Assembly: GCA_038380795.1 (NCBI GenBank)
Contig: CM076275.1
Coordinates: 2,234,501-2,298,500 of the forward strand
Source of the DNA: Pyrocephalus nanus
Lineage: Eukaryota; Chordata; Aves; Passeriformes; Tyrannidae
Direction of reading: 5' to 3'
Length of the DNA: 64,000 nucleotides
The notes under the pieces are model-generated. The model was not told where the DNA came from and did not search any database. It was given only the letters and a program-made list of their open reading frames with translations. Shown piece after piece: positions 10,347-22,700 of the stretch (position 1 is its first letter; each line of letters opens with the position of its first letter). Made by a program: the position numbers and the translations under genes.

Positions 10347-12689
10347 CACCCCCCTCCCTCCCCCGGCTGCCGGGCGGGGGATGTGCAGCATTCCCGGGGC
10401 GGATGGCGCACGGTGGTCACTCTCCCTTGGAAGTGCGGGAGGGAGGCGGCGGGGACGTAAACAAGAACTTTTCGAGGCTCGGTTCGCCGCTTCGCCCCCT
10501 TTATCCCCCCGAATTAATGACTGCGGCAGCGGCCCCGCGCCCTGCCCTGCCCGCCGGGAGGGGAGGGGGCGCCCCGGCGGCCCGCGGGGCTCGGGCGGGC
10601 TCCGCACCGGGGGCTGTGCGGGCTCGGCGCGGGGCCGGGGAGCGCGGCGGGGCCGCGGGCGCGGAGCGCGGCGCGGGGCCGGGATGGCGGTGCCCGGGGG
10701 CGTGGCGGCTGCCGGCTCCCGCCTGCCCTCCCCTTCCTCCCCCCTTCCCTTCCCTTCCCTCCCCACCGCGGGGCTTTCCCCGCCGCCTTCCCCCGCCGCA
10801 CCGCGCTGGTGGGTCCCGGCGCTGCCGGGCCCGGGGGGATGGGGGGGGTACCCTCCGCTCCCCCCCGCGGCATCACCCGCGCTCGAAAAACATCCCGCGT
10901 CCTCCCCCCTCCCCGCGCTGTGGTCCCCGCGGGGCGGCCCTCCCTTCTCCCTGCCTTCCCCGGCCACCTGCCCCCCTCCCCGGGCGCTCTCCCGCATCCT
11001 CCGGGGAACCATCGGCGCCCCCTTCCCCACCTGCCGAGCCGCTTCCCGCTCAGGGTGCGGGGCTGGGAGCCCCCCGCGCCCGGGGTGGGAGCAGCGAGCT
11101 GGAAGTTGGGAAGCGCTGCAAAAGGCGGGAGGGAGGCTGCTGAATTGTCAACCTCGGGAGGGGAAGGAAAAATAATTATATATTTATCTCTCGCCATACC
11201 TGCACATCCTGAGCGCTTTTTTGAGTGGGAAGGGAAGGATGGCATGGCACTCGCAGGGAAAATTCCCAGCGCCTTCTCAGCACCCACAGTGAAAATTGTT
11301 TACTGAAGGGTTCGAGCCAGGACCCTCCGACGGCTGGGACATTTTTAGGAGGAGATTTTGCTTGAGGGAAGAAAAATTCAGTGATCTCAGCCTTATCCCC
11401 GGGGGTAAGGAGCCCGGCTCTTAGGAATGGTGTTTGACCTTTAAGCATTTATTGGCTACTGGGGTTAAAATAAGCTTGAGATAGAAGTAAAAATAGCTTG
11501 CAGAAAGGTTAAATCGAAGGTTAAATTTGTTTTTCCTAGGAAAATTGAGGCTGATGTTCAAAAATGTAGGCTTGGAGCAAAGGATGGAGGGTACATGTTA
11601 GGGGGTCTGTAGGCAGGGAGATGCAATTCCTTTAAAGTATTGATGGTTGCTAATAGTCTTTGACACCCAAGTTCTGAAAGCTGGTGGGTGGGTGGTCCCC
11701 ACACTATTTAGGTCTGGTCTTTACCTTACTGGGAGCTTTCTGTACAAAGATCGTAGTGCGGTAGCTCCTGTTGATTTCCTCGGAGCTGTGGATGCTCAGA
11801 GACCTGCAGGATGGGGCAGCCGGCCGTGGGCGTGGAGCCGTGCCCGGTGTCCCTGCCCGGTGTCCCTGTCCTCATCCTCCTCCCCAAAGGCAGGGGTGGC
11901 TCCAGTGCCCTCAGTAACCTTTCTGACTACCTGTGCTCTGTCCGGGCTTGCTGAAGAAAAAATAGATAATTAGAGGGTAACGAGTCAGAAGAGGCAAGTG
12001 GAGTTATAAATGTGAGGAGTAAAGAAAAAAAAAATCCCCTTATAGATGTGGAGAAAGGCAAAACACAGGAAGTAAACGAGGGCTTGTTTTGTTTTAAATT
12101 GAAATGAGATTAAATTTTGCCCCAGGGAGCCAAGACAGCCAGCAGAGTTGGCGTGGAGGAGAGGAGGGATGGTTCACTCCTCACCTGGGCACCTGAGTTT
12201 TTGCTGGAAAGTTGGGGCTGGCAACAACCTGTGGAGGAGGCGAGGGGCAGGCGAGCCCCGGCGGGCAGGGGCAGGCTCCCACTGCCCGGAAAATGGGAGT
12301 TCTGGGTCGCAGGATCCTGCCTGTCTGCGTTTACACTTCTGCAGGGTTTCCAGGGGGGGTTTTAAGAGAAGCTTCCTCCCAGACCCGAGGGCTGCGCCCC
12401 ACGGTGTGCTGAGGGTCTGCCGGCCCAGCCGCGGCGCGTCCTTCGGTCCAAAACTTTGTTCTGCTGTTACTATGAAATTGGGGCTGTGCCAGTTCGGGGG
12501 ACGCTGCTGCTCTCCCGTAGCAGCACTTGGCTCCGGAATTGCTCAGTGGGAAAAGGCGATGGGAAGAGAGGACAAGCCTCCCACGGTGTAAAAGGCTGGG
12601 ACGTTCCAGCCCTCCGCCCTTCTTATTACACTTTCTAACAACTGGTGTTCCTAGACAGAGGGGAAAAAAAACCAAAACAACAAACCAGC

Positions 12690-12990
12690 TAAGGCAGAGG
12701 GGGAAGCGTTGAGGGGGTGCGTCGGGAGCATCCCCGCGGCTCCGCATCCCCCGCGGGGCGGGCGCGGGGGGTCCGTGGCGCGGGGTCCGCTGGCCGGAGC
12801 GGTGTGCGTGCCGCTGGGGGCACTATGTTCCGCTTGTGTTCCTATTTCTGGGCTGGAGGAACAAACAGGGAAGTGGTTTTTTTCTGCAGTCTCATTGCAG
12901 CTCACAAACAGAGCACATCATTCAGCCGGTGTTGCTCACAGCGTCAGAGGTGACGGCGCGGGGACCGGCGGGGCGCATCCCTCAGCCTGC
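12690..12990 (+). promoter_or_regulatory. Second CpG-rich patch in intron 1
   Basis: A stretch rich in CGCGGG and CCCGCGG, around 12,710-12,830 with a tail to about 12,990, stands out from ordinary intron sequence on both sides. It lies about 2.5 kb downstream of the exon 1 donor. It could be an alternative JADE2 promoter, an enhancer with CpG character, or a small unmethylated island. No donor or start site is assigned. Confidence 0.35.
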
Positions 12991-15900
12991 GGGGAGGCTG
13001 GCAGAGGTGATGAACGAATACTTTCCCCCCATTTTTTTTTTAATTTTTTTTTTACTGCAACTTACGCAGGTTTCTGTGCCTGTTCCCTGTGGATTTCGGG
13101 AGCACAGGCGTGTGTGAATTTCTCTCTGCTTGCCACAGTCCAGAATGGTTCGTTCTTGCAAGCAGCCCTTGCAGAGGCTGCTGGGGTGCCACTAAAATCT
13201 CCAAATCACGCGGGGCTTGATGAACAGAAGAGTTTGCAGGGAGCTGGGAAACATCAGGGGGTTCCCCAGAGCACGGGGATAGTGGAGGGGTCCACAGAGG
13301 ACTGGAGAAGGCAGGATAAGGCATTTTGGTTTAGTGTGGATGGGAGCTGGCACCTGTCCCTGGGCAGTGTGCCCAGAGGGGATGGGAGCTCAGGACTTGG
13401 GCGCAGGCGTCTGTGCCAGGGGTATTGCTGCCTTCACCTCTCCCAGGTTGCATGGGCAAAAATTGCATTCCCAAGAGCTCCTCTCCAGCCCTCCCCTGCT
13501 GTGAGGCAGGACCAGCCAGCCTCAGACCATTATCTCAATTTAAACGCCAATCCTGGTGCTAATTTTTCCAAGGCCCCGGTGATTTACATTTGTTTAGGCT
13601 GATGGAGGGCCATCATCTTCCTTGGTTTAGCATTTATCTGCCTTTCTCAGCTTGAACAAAGGCAATGCTAAACATGTGTTGGTTTGCAAGCAATTCTCTT
13701 CTTTCTTTTTTTTTTTTTGGTTTTCAGGCTTTAGCCAGGGCTGTGCCTGTGGATTTGAGTTGCAGACACTTCAGGGGGATGTTCATTTGTTTATAAAAGA
13801 AATCCACATCTGTTTCTGTTTGAATTTTTTAAGCAAGCCTACATAGAAACCTTTCACTTGGTTTCTGGCTCCGTAAAAACTAGATATTGGGCCAAGTTTG
13901 ACCTAACAGTGACCTTTTCAAAGTATTACAAATTTTTTTGGTATTTGTTTATGACTTTATTAGTGATGCCATGCGGGGAATGGGTCAGTTAAAGGTGAAA
14001 TTAACTTCTAATGTAAACAAAAGATTAATTTTGGAGCAGAGACCGTATTTTGTGGAGACTGAAGTTGCTCAGTAGTTCACCAACTGAATTGCTGCTGAGA
14101 GCTGGTGGGAGCTGGAGCTCCAGCCCTGGGCGGGATGTGGGCAGTGGGTCCTCCCCGCGGTGCCAAAGGGGTGGTGGAAACCCAGCCACCATCAGACTTT
14201 ATAACTCTGTGATTCAGATGGGGAAATGGCCAAATTACCCTTCTTCTTCAGTAAATTCCTCAGTTAAGTGCCCTCGTTTACTACTGTTGGGCTGCTCCTG
14301 ATGAGTCGCTGGGAAATCAGCATCTTCTCAGCATGGCCTGGAACTTAACCATTGTCTGGAACGGGCTGGTTTTGGCCACAAATTTTGCTCCCTTCAGGCA
14401 CACAGTACCTGCTGTGCCATCCCCTGCCCTGTTCAGAGATGTCCCTACTTTGCTCAAGCCAGAATTTCATTCAGAAATTCAGTGCAGTTTGGTTCAGAGA
14501 GTGCTGTCCTGCATCCTGCCAAACAGCGGCAAAAATGATTTACTGCAGTAGAGCCACTGTTTTACCTGCAATGTGAACCCCTTCTGGATGTGATTATCAA
14601 TCCATGCTGTTATGCAGTGAGTGTGTAAAGGTGTGTTCTGGAGGTGGGTGTGGGAAGAAGGAGGATGCAGGGACCGAGTGCAATTAGAGGGATGATCAGT
14701 GCATCTCCTCACATGTAAATGAGAGCCAAAACCAGTCCCAGCATCTGATAGCTGTGCTGAGCATTGACTGGAAACCTTTTCCCTGCCTTGGAAGGAGAGT
14801 GATGTCAGTGCACAGTGTTGCTGTAAAGGCAAAGATGGGGAACCTGGGAAATCTCACTGGCTATCATCAGTAGCGTTCCTTTGCTTCAGCTCAGGTGGTT
14901 ATTTTCCCTCCGTTGGCTTTGGTTTATTTAATCTCTGTGATTAGGAACTCCAGAATCAATAAAAGCATTGCTCCCTCTTTGTGTTCCAAATGCCTGTTTG
15001 CCACTTCAGACCAGTAGAAACCAGTTTAAAAGGTTCAGGTAGAATTTCCACTAAAAGTAAGTAAGCTGCAGTTAAAAGTATCTTCAGTTTTATTTTCCCC
15101 AAGCAAAACCTAATGGCTACTTGGAACCAGGCTGTTTTAATAACATCTGTTTCCCCTTGAATCACTGGGGGAAAAGTATTGATATTGCCATATTCTCAAG
15201 GAGTGTTTTAAGTCACGTTTTGACAGGGCAATGCCTTACCACAACACTGATAGTTAAAATGTTTAGGATACTTTGTAGTATTTTCCCTGATAGTGCTGTG
15301 ATAACAAGGAGCACATATATTGTAAAATACAGATATTGCATGGGTTTTATATGCTTATGTGGAACATTTCCTGATGTTTGGGGGGAATGTCATGCTCCAG
15401 GCTTCCTATCCAGTGTGTGTGCTGCTTGTACCTGCTGCGACCAAACCACACAAAACCAGTGTTTAATATCATTCCCACTTACCATTTGTGGAAGCAGTAG
15501 TGTGCATGACATGTCAACGCCTTTAGATTCTTACAAAATATCTCAGAAAGCATTAGGAAGATGTCCATGAGTTTAACGTTGTATGTATTTTGGATGTATT
15601 TTGGCTCACAGCCTGTTGGGGATTGTCCGGTCTGTGGGTATCCCTTTCCCTCCAGAGCTCCCCAAGCCCTGTGCTGGGGGCCACATTCATCAGTCACCAG
15701 GCACATTGGTAAACTGAGGTCTTCAAAAGTTAAAATACCTTTGTAATTCTGTTCTTTTTTTAAAGCACCTACCCCTACAGATACTTAACTTCCAGTTCCA
15801 AGCGCTCAGTTCCCGAGGGGCGAGTTCAGGACAACCTGCTGATTTCAAGCACTTCTGTGGCTCCTTCAAAGTCACAAAGCAGATCAGCTGAGCTTGAAAG

Positions 15901-16709
15901 GGGGTCTCCTAATCGGTGTGGTGGTACCTGCTGCTGTGATTTCGACTCTGAGAGGACGGAGAAGTCACAGCAGCCGTGCAGAAGCCACTTGCTCACCCTG
16001 TGGGAGCTGCCGGGGGTGTGCTGGAATGGGCAGGGCAGTGCAGGGTGATGGGAAGTGTGCTTGGGGCTGGGCTGGTGTGTGTTGCCTGTGTGACAGACAC
16101 CCCAGAAGTCCTTAAAAGGAGGAGATACTGGCTCCCCATACATGGGAAGATGAGTCAGAGGGTAAAACCCCGGGCTTGTGGTACACAGGGGTTCTCTTCG
16201 GGTCCGGGATGCTCGTACTTCCCCCTGCAGACATACCGAGAGCGTGCACAGTTTCCATTCTTCTGTCTTCACATCTCTCAACCTTGCAGCCCAGGAGTGT
16301 GGCTCACAGGACACCTTCTGTCCTGTCCAACTGCACCACTGTCCGTGGTGGGGCATCCTCTGGTCCGTGGTGGAGCATCCTGCCATGGCAATGCTCTTTT
16401 CAGAGGAACAGCCGTTTGGTTGCAAATCCTGCCTGGACAATTTGCCATGCAAAGCTGAGTGATCCAGGTGTACCCTCTGTGACTCCTGGGAGTGGGGAAG
16501 GCTGGTAAAACACCTTAAGGTTTTAAAAAGCCCTTTGAGGGTTGTTTTCTTCCTTTTTTTTTCAGCCTCTGAGTAGTTTTCTGTCTTGAGGGAAAGGACT
16601 GACTGGTGCTGGGTTAACACGGTGTGCAGATATTCAGAGATAACAGTGATTTGGTGCTGAGATGAGTTTTCTGCACATTAAGTGTAATGTTCAATTTCTT
16701 TTGTTACAG

Positions 16710-16767
16710 ATGGAAGAAAAACGACGCAAGTACTCCATCAGCAGTGATAACTCAGACACCACTGACA
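16710..16767 (+). CDS. JADE2: JADE2 coding exon 1 (start codon, residues 1-19 plus one base)
   Basis: The exon begins at the base after TTGTTACAG, and its first three bases are the ATG. It encodes [19 protein letters not shown], identical to the N-terminus of human JADE2 as I recall it. The donor is A|GTAAGA, leaving one base of codon 20 (phase 1). Because the exon opens with ATG, the initiation context depends on the upstream exon that is spliced to it. Confidence 0.95.
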
Positions 16768-19700
16768 GTAAGACCTTTAATTCAAAGCTTTGAACAAGAT
16801 TCACCTCCAGCAGGGAAAATGCTTAAATAATTACTTTGCAAAGATTGGGGGAAAACTGCATTTACTGGGAAGTCCCTGCACATTGAATTGTGTGCAGGGC
16901 TGGGTTTGTCAGAAACACAGCAACAAGCTGATACCAATTTATTTAAACACTTGGCTGTGGCTCCTCTTAACTGATGAGAGTGTCTCCCTCGTGTGAGGAG
17001 TCTGGGCGAGGAGAGCTGCTGATTGCAGATCTGCTAACAAAGCAGCAAACACCCTTTGTAGATGAGCTGTCCTTTCCTGTGAGCTTCAGCCTGAGACTAG
17101 TTTGCTCTTGATTTGGGTCGTACGGGGGGGAAAGGGAAGTTTTTATTGGAGCCAGGGTAAAACTGGAGCTGCATTGTTCCCTCCTTGCAAGCTGAGGAGT
17201 GATGTGGGAAAAGGGATAAAGCTCAAGCCAGCAAAACTTGCAAGCCCACGCTTGCTTTTCAACATCTACCTCACTTCATCCTCGTTCAGGAAAGCACAGG
17301 AGCATGTGCTCAACAATAAACATGTGCAAATGTGCTGAATTTTGGCTATAAATAGAGCACTTTCCTCTCCCACTTATCCCAGGGTTTCACCCACTGCAGA
17401 CATACCGCAGTGCCTCGGTGTTCAGAACCCTCGAGGCACCAGCCTAATCCCTTGTCTGGGCTCCAGAGTTTCTTACTAGTTGCTCTTGGTCTTTTACAAA
17501 TGTCACAGTAATTTCATCTGGGCCGTGCTGGGAATTTGCTCTCCACACTTTACAGGATCTGGCTGCTGGATACCCGAGAACGAAAGGGACTTTGCTAAAG
17601 ACACTAAACTTCTGGGCCTTTTCCTAACAGGATGATGGGGAGATTACAGGGGGTTATGGAAAGGCTGATCTTGCTGGGTTTGGCTGCCGTTCCCACAGCT
17701 TCAGCCAAAAAAATTGTCAGCGTGAGAGGAGTTGGCACCAGCAGTGCCGACGGGAACCTGCTGTCGGGCTGCTGGCCGGGACCCCCGTCCTGCTGCAGCC
17801 CTGGGGGGGCCTGGGAGCTGAGCTGTGCCTACAGAAAGTGTTTCAGGCTCTGTCAGCACCGCTGGCTTCTCGTAAAACTAAACATCTCTATCTCAGAAAG
17901 GGGTTTGTTTTGGAAGCTGTGCTCCCAAACTTCCCGTCTCCCAACCCCCAGATGCTCGAGGGCTTAGGGAGCAGCTCGTGGGCTCCGCTGCCTTTCGGGG
18001 GTAAGGCATCTTTAATCATGGTATTAAACAACGTGGCCTTATCTCTGCTGGGCTTGGATATTTATGCTGCAGGTGATATCTAAGCTGTTGACAAATGCTC
18101 TCCTGCAGGATAATTGTAAACAGAGTGGTGCCCATCTTTTTTTCGTGCTGTGCCAGGAAAGGGTGGTAGCGGTGTGTTATCCAGGTTTATGTAGTTGTAG
18201 CATCACCACACTGTAGCTTGAGAGGAGGGGGCAAGGTGGAAATTAGTGGCTCAATCTCTCCATAAAAGCTGTGGAGCTGCTGCTGCCCTCCTTTGAGCAG
18301 CTCACTGAGTAAAGCAGCGTGTCCATGTGGCTGCAGCATAGGGGTGTCTGCTGTGGGCTTTGCCCACACAGTCCTGTTATGCACTGAAATGCTGTAAAAA
18401 AGTTATTTAAATGGTGCTCTCTTTAGTGACATCTAGCCTGACACTGCAGTCAAAAAACAGCTGTCTTTTGAGAACAGGTGATGCCTCCACATTTGGTCTT
18501 CATTTTATGAAGAGCGAGAAAGTGCACTGCAAGTAAAGAGTGCAAGGTGAGCTGGTGCCTCTTCCCCTGCCAGCAAAAATGGGCATGTGAGATTTATCTG
18601 GGCTCAACTGCCTGAACTGGTGGAGGAACAGACATTTCCTATTGCAGTGGTACTGCACCCTGATCCCTTGGGTCAGCTCAGCTCCTGGCCAGATCCCTTC
18701 CTCATGTACAGGGCTCCATCCCTTATGTGCACAGCCAGCCATCCAAAGATAAAATCAGTGGTAAATAGGCCTATTGATGGTTAATCTGTTGCACCCTCAC
18801 AGAAACATTTTTATATGGTAGAATCTGGAGGGGTCCTGCTATAAGGAAGACTGAACTGTCATCATTATTATACAAAAATTCCAGTAATTAGTTTGTTATT
18901 TATTATTAACAAATATGGCAGTTTTCTACATGCCAATGACACATATGGGTTGGAAATAAAGATCAGTAATGTAATGGTCCCAGAACATTTCAGGCTTTCA
19001 CTACCCTTGCCTTCCAGAGGTGGTAGCAGTGGTGATGATACTGCTGCAGTCAGGATGATGAGACCATTCATAATGCTCCCTGAGGAAAGTATTCCCAAAT
19101 CTCAAAGCAAATACTCTCTTACTACTGGAAAGTGTAAAGTGCCTTTGCTTGATGTGCTCTGTTGTGTGATTCCCAGTGGATGCTGAACTGCACACAGCTG
19201 TGTGGGAATTCTTAGTCCTGGTGTGGGTAGAGGAGTTTGCCCCAGTTTTGACAGTAGTTTTGACCGTGGGGTCTGAAGTCCATGAGCTGTTCAGATACCT
19301 GTCTTTAAGCATCCTTGCTAGAAAACTTTAACCTCCTAAATTCCTAATCCCAATAGACTCCTGATTCCAGGAATGAGCCCTGACTCATTCCCTCTTAGAA
19401 GCCAGTCTCACTTGGGACTTTGGGTTTCTCATTTCTGATGTCTGCATTTGAAAACAGTGTTTTTAAATTTCAGGGGCCTCTATTTCATTATCTACATCGT
19501 CATCAGTAGCAGGAAAGTGATGTTAGTGTGTTTTGGTGAGGTGCCCTGGGGTGTGCACAAAAATAATGCCACGCCAAGGTATTGTTGCCTCTTAGTGCTG
19601 GCCCAGAGTGTTGAGGCTGTGGCAGCAGGGCTGGTGTGGCAAAGATGTGGGAAAAACTTTTGGCTCTTTTCCAGGTAACCTGTCTCTGTTGCCTCGTTGC

Positions 19701-22700
19701 AGGTCACACCACATCCACCTCCAGATGCTCCAAAATTCCGAATACCAAATCCCCCTGGTCACGGCAGAAGGAGAAGAAGCCCTCTGAGGTACGTGGGCTT
19801 TCAGGCTTTTGCCAGAGGGGGGGTTTCCCATGGCACTGTGCTGGCCCAGATGTGGAAACCAGCGTGCCCATGGCTGGCTGTGGGCAGTGGGTGCCAGGAC
19901 AAGGCATCTCCAGGAAGGCAGAGCCACAGCTCCTGACAGTGGTGCCAACCCCAGCTCTGCTCGGAGGGAGCAGGGAGGGAAACCTGATGGGCATCTCTGA
20001 TGAAGGGTGTGGGGTCCTTGTGCCCAAAATCCTTGTGCCCACTCCACCCCTGTTGATGCAAGTGAAGAGAGGTTGAGTTTGGTGGGACTGGGAGGCCCTA
20101 CAGTTTTGGGGTGTCTGTGTGCCAAGGTTCCCCGGTTTGGGTGCCCGCTGGGTGCCCTTTCGTTGGTGGCACAGGTCACAGCCCTGGTGGCAGGGGAGGG
20201 TGACGTGGAGGCTCCTCCCCGTGAACAAGTGGGAGGCACAGAGAGCTGTGAAATGAGAGACAGCACAGCTGAGTTGCAGATCATGTTGTGTTGGTTTCCT
20301 CCTGTCACGGGGCTCAAGGGCATTAAGCCGAGGCCGTCGATGTCTGACCTTGCCCGCGGGGTTTTCCCTCGCTGGGACGGGCAGTGCTGCCCACCCTGGG
20401 GACACTGCCCGGGTTCCCCTGCCAGCTCTGCAGTGCAGGCTGTGGGACTGGGGTGGGAGCAGCTGTGTGTCCCTGGGACTGTGCTGGAAGGGACAGTGCT
20501 GTGCCCTGTTTTCCTCCGTGCGCCCGGGATACATTTCCACGAGCCATGGAAACTATACCAGGCATGAGCTGCTGTTGTAGCAACCGCAGTGTTTGGCAGT
20601 GGTCATCCTCATTTCAGCAGCAGCGTGAGCAAAGCCAGAGGGACATTGTTCTCACATTCCCTTCCCTCTGGACCGGGCTCTGGAGTCAGGCAGAGCTAAG
20701 TTTAGAAGCAGGTGAAGCTGGCATGGTTAATGTGAACTCCTGCCCAAGCTCCCCCCCGTTTCACCTCTCCTGATGCTGTGGCCTGCTGAGCACAAACCTC
20801 TGTAACATCTTGCTTTTGCATCAAGCTGAGTAGAGATTTTGAGGTTTTCCTGTGGTCAGTGCCTGAATTACAGCTGCACTTGGTTTTTACTGCTCTGACA
20901 GGTTTACATTGGTGCATCATAAGTGTTGGTGAAGGACAGAGACTGAAAAAGTCCAAGTTGTTTGTGCCGTGGGAAAAGAGAGGGACTGGAAAGCTGTTGG
21001 TACCAGCTGAGGTAGTTGGAAGCACTCCAGAGAGCAAGAACCAGGGGTGCAGATGTCACTGGCTGCTGACAAGGCTGTTAGAAAGTTGAACATTAGCACT
21101 GGTTATAGATGTGTCTCGATACGGGTCAGGGGGTGATTTCTGTGAGCTGAATCCTTCCTAGGAAAATGAAGGATTTAGGGGATCTCCTCCTATTGGCATC
21201 GTTATCCCCCTTCTGAAAAAATGCTTATCCTTGTGCCCAGTGTGTCCATAAAGGCCTGGGGTGAGCCCGTCAGGTGCTGTCAGGAGTCCCTAAGGTGGAG
21301 ATGCCCATGTTGGACCTGGTTAGCTGTGACAGCATGTGACTCATGCAGCAGGGCAGTGTGAGGTGTGCCACCCTGCTGCTGCCCAGTAAAACTTTCCTCC
21401 AAGCGTTGCTGCATCTCTTTACTGCATCAGTGGCACAGACAGGCTTTTGTCTGTAATATGAATTAGTTTAATCAGCCATTTAGGATTTTACCCAGCTGCC
21501 AACGAAGTTACTGGGTATAAAAGTCCAAGACTCCGAGTGAAAATGCTTCTGGACTTGCTGAAGGATGGTCAGACCTGGATCCAAGTTGCTGCTCTACAAC
21601 AGCTGGAGTGAAAACTAGATCTTAGTCCATGGCACCCGGGGAGACATCAGATGTGGTGCCTGTGGAGGGCCAGGCTCATCCCTCTGCTTCATGCTCTGTT
21701 ATGCCCTGAGGAGGATTCTCAGTGAAATGCAGCTCTGGAACAAATAAAGTGGAGCAAAAGCTGAACAGTGCCCAACTTAGCAACAGTTGGGACAGAAAGT
21801 GAACCTCTGTGGCTTATCTGAACTGAAACTCCAGGGGAATTCGGGGAGGCGATGTGTGATTGCTCAAGCTGGAGTGTGGCCAGGGTGCTCAAGCTGACAA
21901 ACCATCTTTTGCAAAAGCGTGGTGGGAACACAGGCAGATGGAACAGCCCAGACCTGGGCTGTGCTCCCCTTTCCCTCCATCACCCCTGCGGCTGCTGAGC
22001 CTGGGGCTGCTGGAAATCAGCTCCAGGGGAACCCAGGGATCCGGAGACAGCGTGTGAGCTCAGACATAGGATTGCCCCAAGATCTGCAGCAGTGCAGGGT
22101 GGTGGTTTGGAGGTCATTCCAGTATGGATTTCTTCTACAACAGCATCTTCCAAAATCTTCCACGAGTGACCCAGCGCCTTCCCTTCCTGTGATCACCTCT
22201 GAACCCGTCAGGTCCACGTGTGGGATCTGCTGTCTGCCATCTGTGACACGCTGCAGGGCTTGGCACGTCCCCGAGGATTTCTTGTAGGAACCCTGGAGGA
22301 TTTCAGGCACAGACTGGGATGGGCATCATGTCCTGCTGGAGCGAGAGTACTGAGAAATGGAAAACATAAACCACACCACTGTCAAACTACTTCACATGAA
22401 ATGGCGAGGTGCCTTGCTCTTGTCCATCCCACTGAGGATGGAAACCACAGGAGGGTGACAGGGAGAGCAGGATGAATGTGTTGACAGATTTCAACCCCCA
22501 GACATTTGGGCCTGGAGAAATATTTTCAAACAATAACTCAAACTTCAGTTTTACAGGTAGTTTTTAGATTTGACGATGCTGGAGGATGGGCTAGTGGAGC
22601 AGGACCCACTGGCCTCTCCTGCCTCTCTCCAAGTCATGTCCCCATTTCTCTGGGAGCTGCTGTCCTGGAGAAACACGCATTCCCCCTGACAACCCCGGGC

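Larger units (their letters stand above)
8940..11160 (+). promoter_or_regulatory. JADE2: CpG island, likely JADE2 promoter
   Basis: GC and CpG density rise sharply at about 8940 and fall back at about 11160. The island contains several GGGCGG-type boxes (for example near 9540 and 9680), an E2F-like site, a CRE-like half site (ACGTCA at 9352-9357), long homopolymer tracts and the untranslated first exon with its donor at 10216/10217. There is no clear TATA box at a definable start, which fits dispersed CpG-island initiation. The transcription start cannot be placed from sequence. Antisense transcription from such an island is common and is possible here. Confidence 0.85.
10217..16709 (+). other. 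JADE2: JADE2 intron 1
   Basis: The intron is about 6.5 kb, running from the GTAAAG donor to a TTTCTTTTGTTACAG acceptor. Its 5' part is the downstream half of the CpG island. It also holds a 24-base T run (10308-10331), a two-copy 15-bp duplication near 11840-11875, a second CpG-rich patch (about 12690-12990) and T-rich tracts near 13035 and 13705. I see no coding exon in it. Confidence 0.65.

Noticed and set aside
10335..11287. 231-264-codon frames on both strands in the 3' half of the CpG island
   Set aside because: Low-complexity glycine-, proline-, arginine- and alanine-rich translations of GC-rich intron 1 sequence, overlapping in several frames on both strands.
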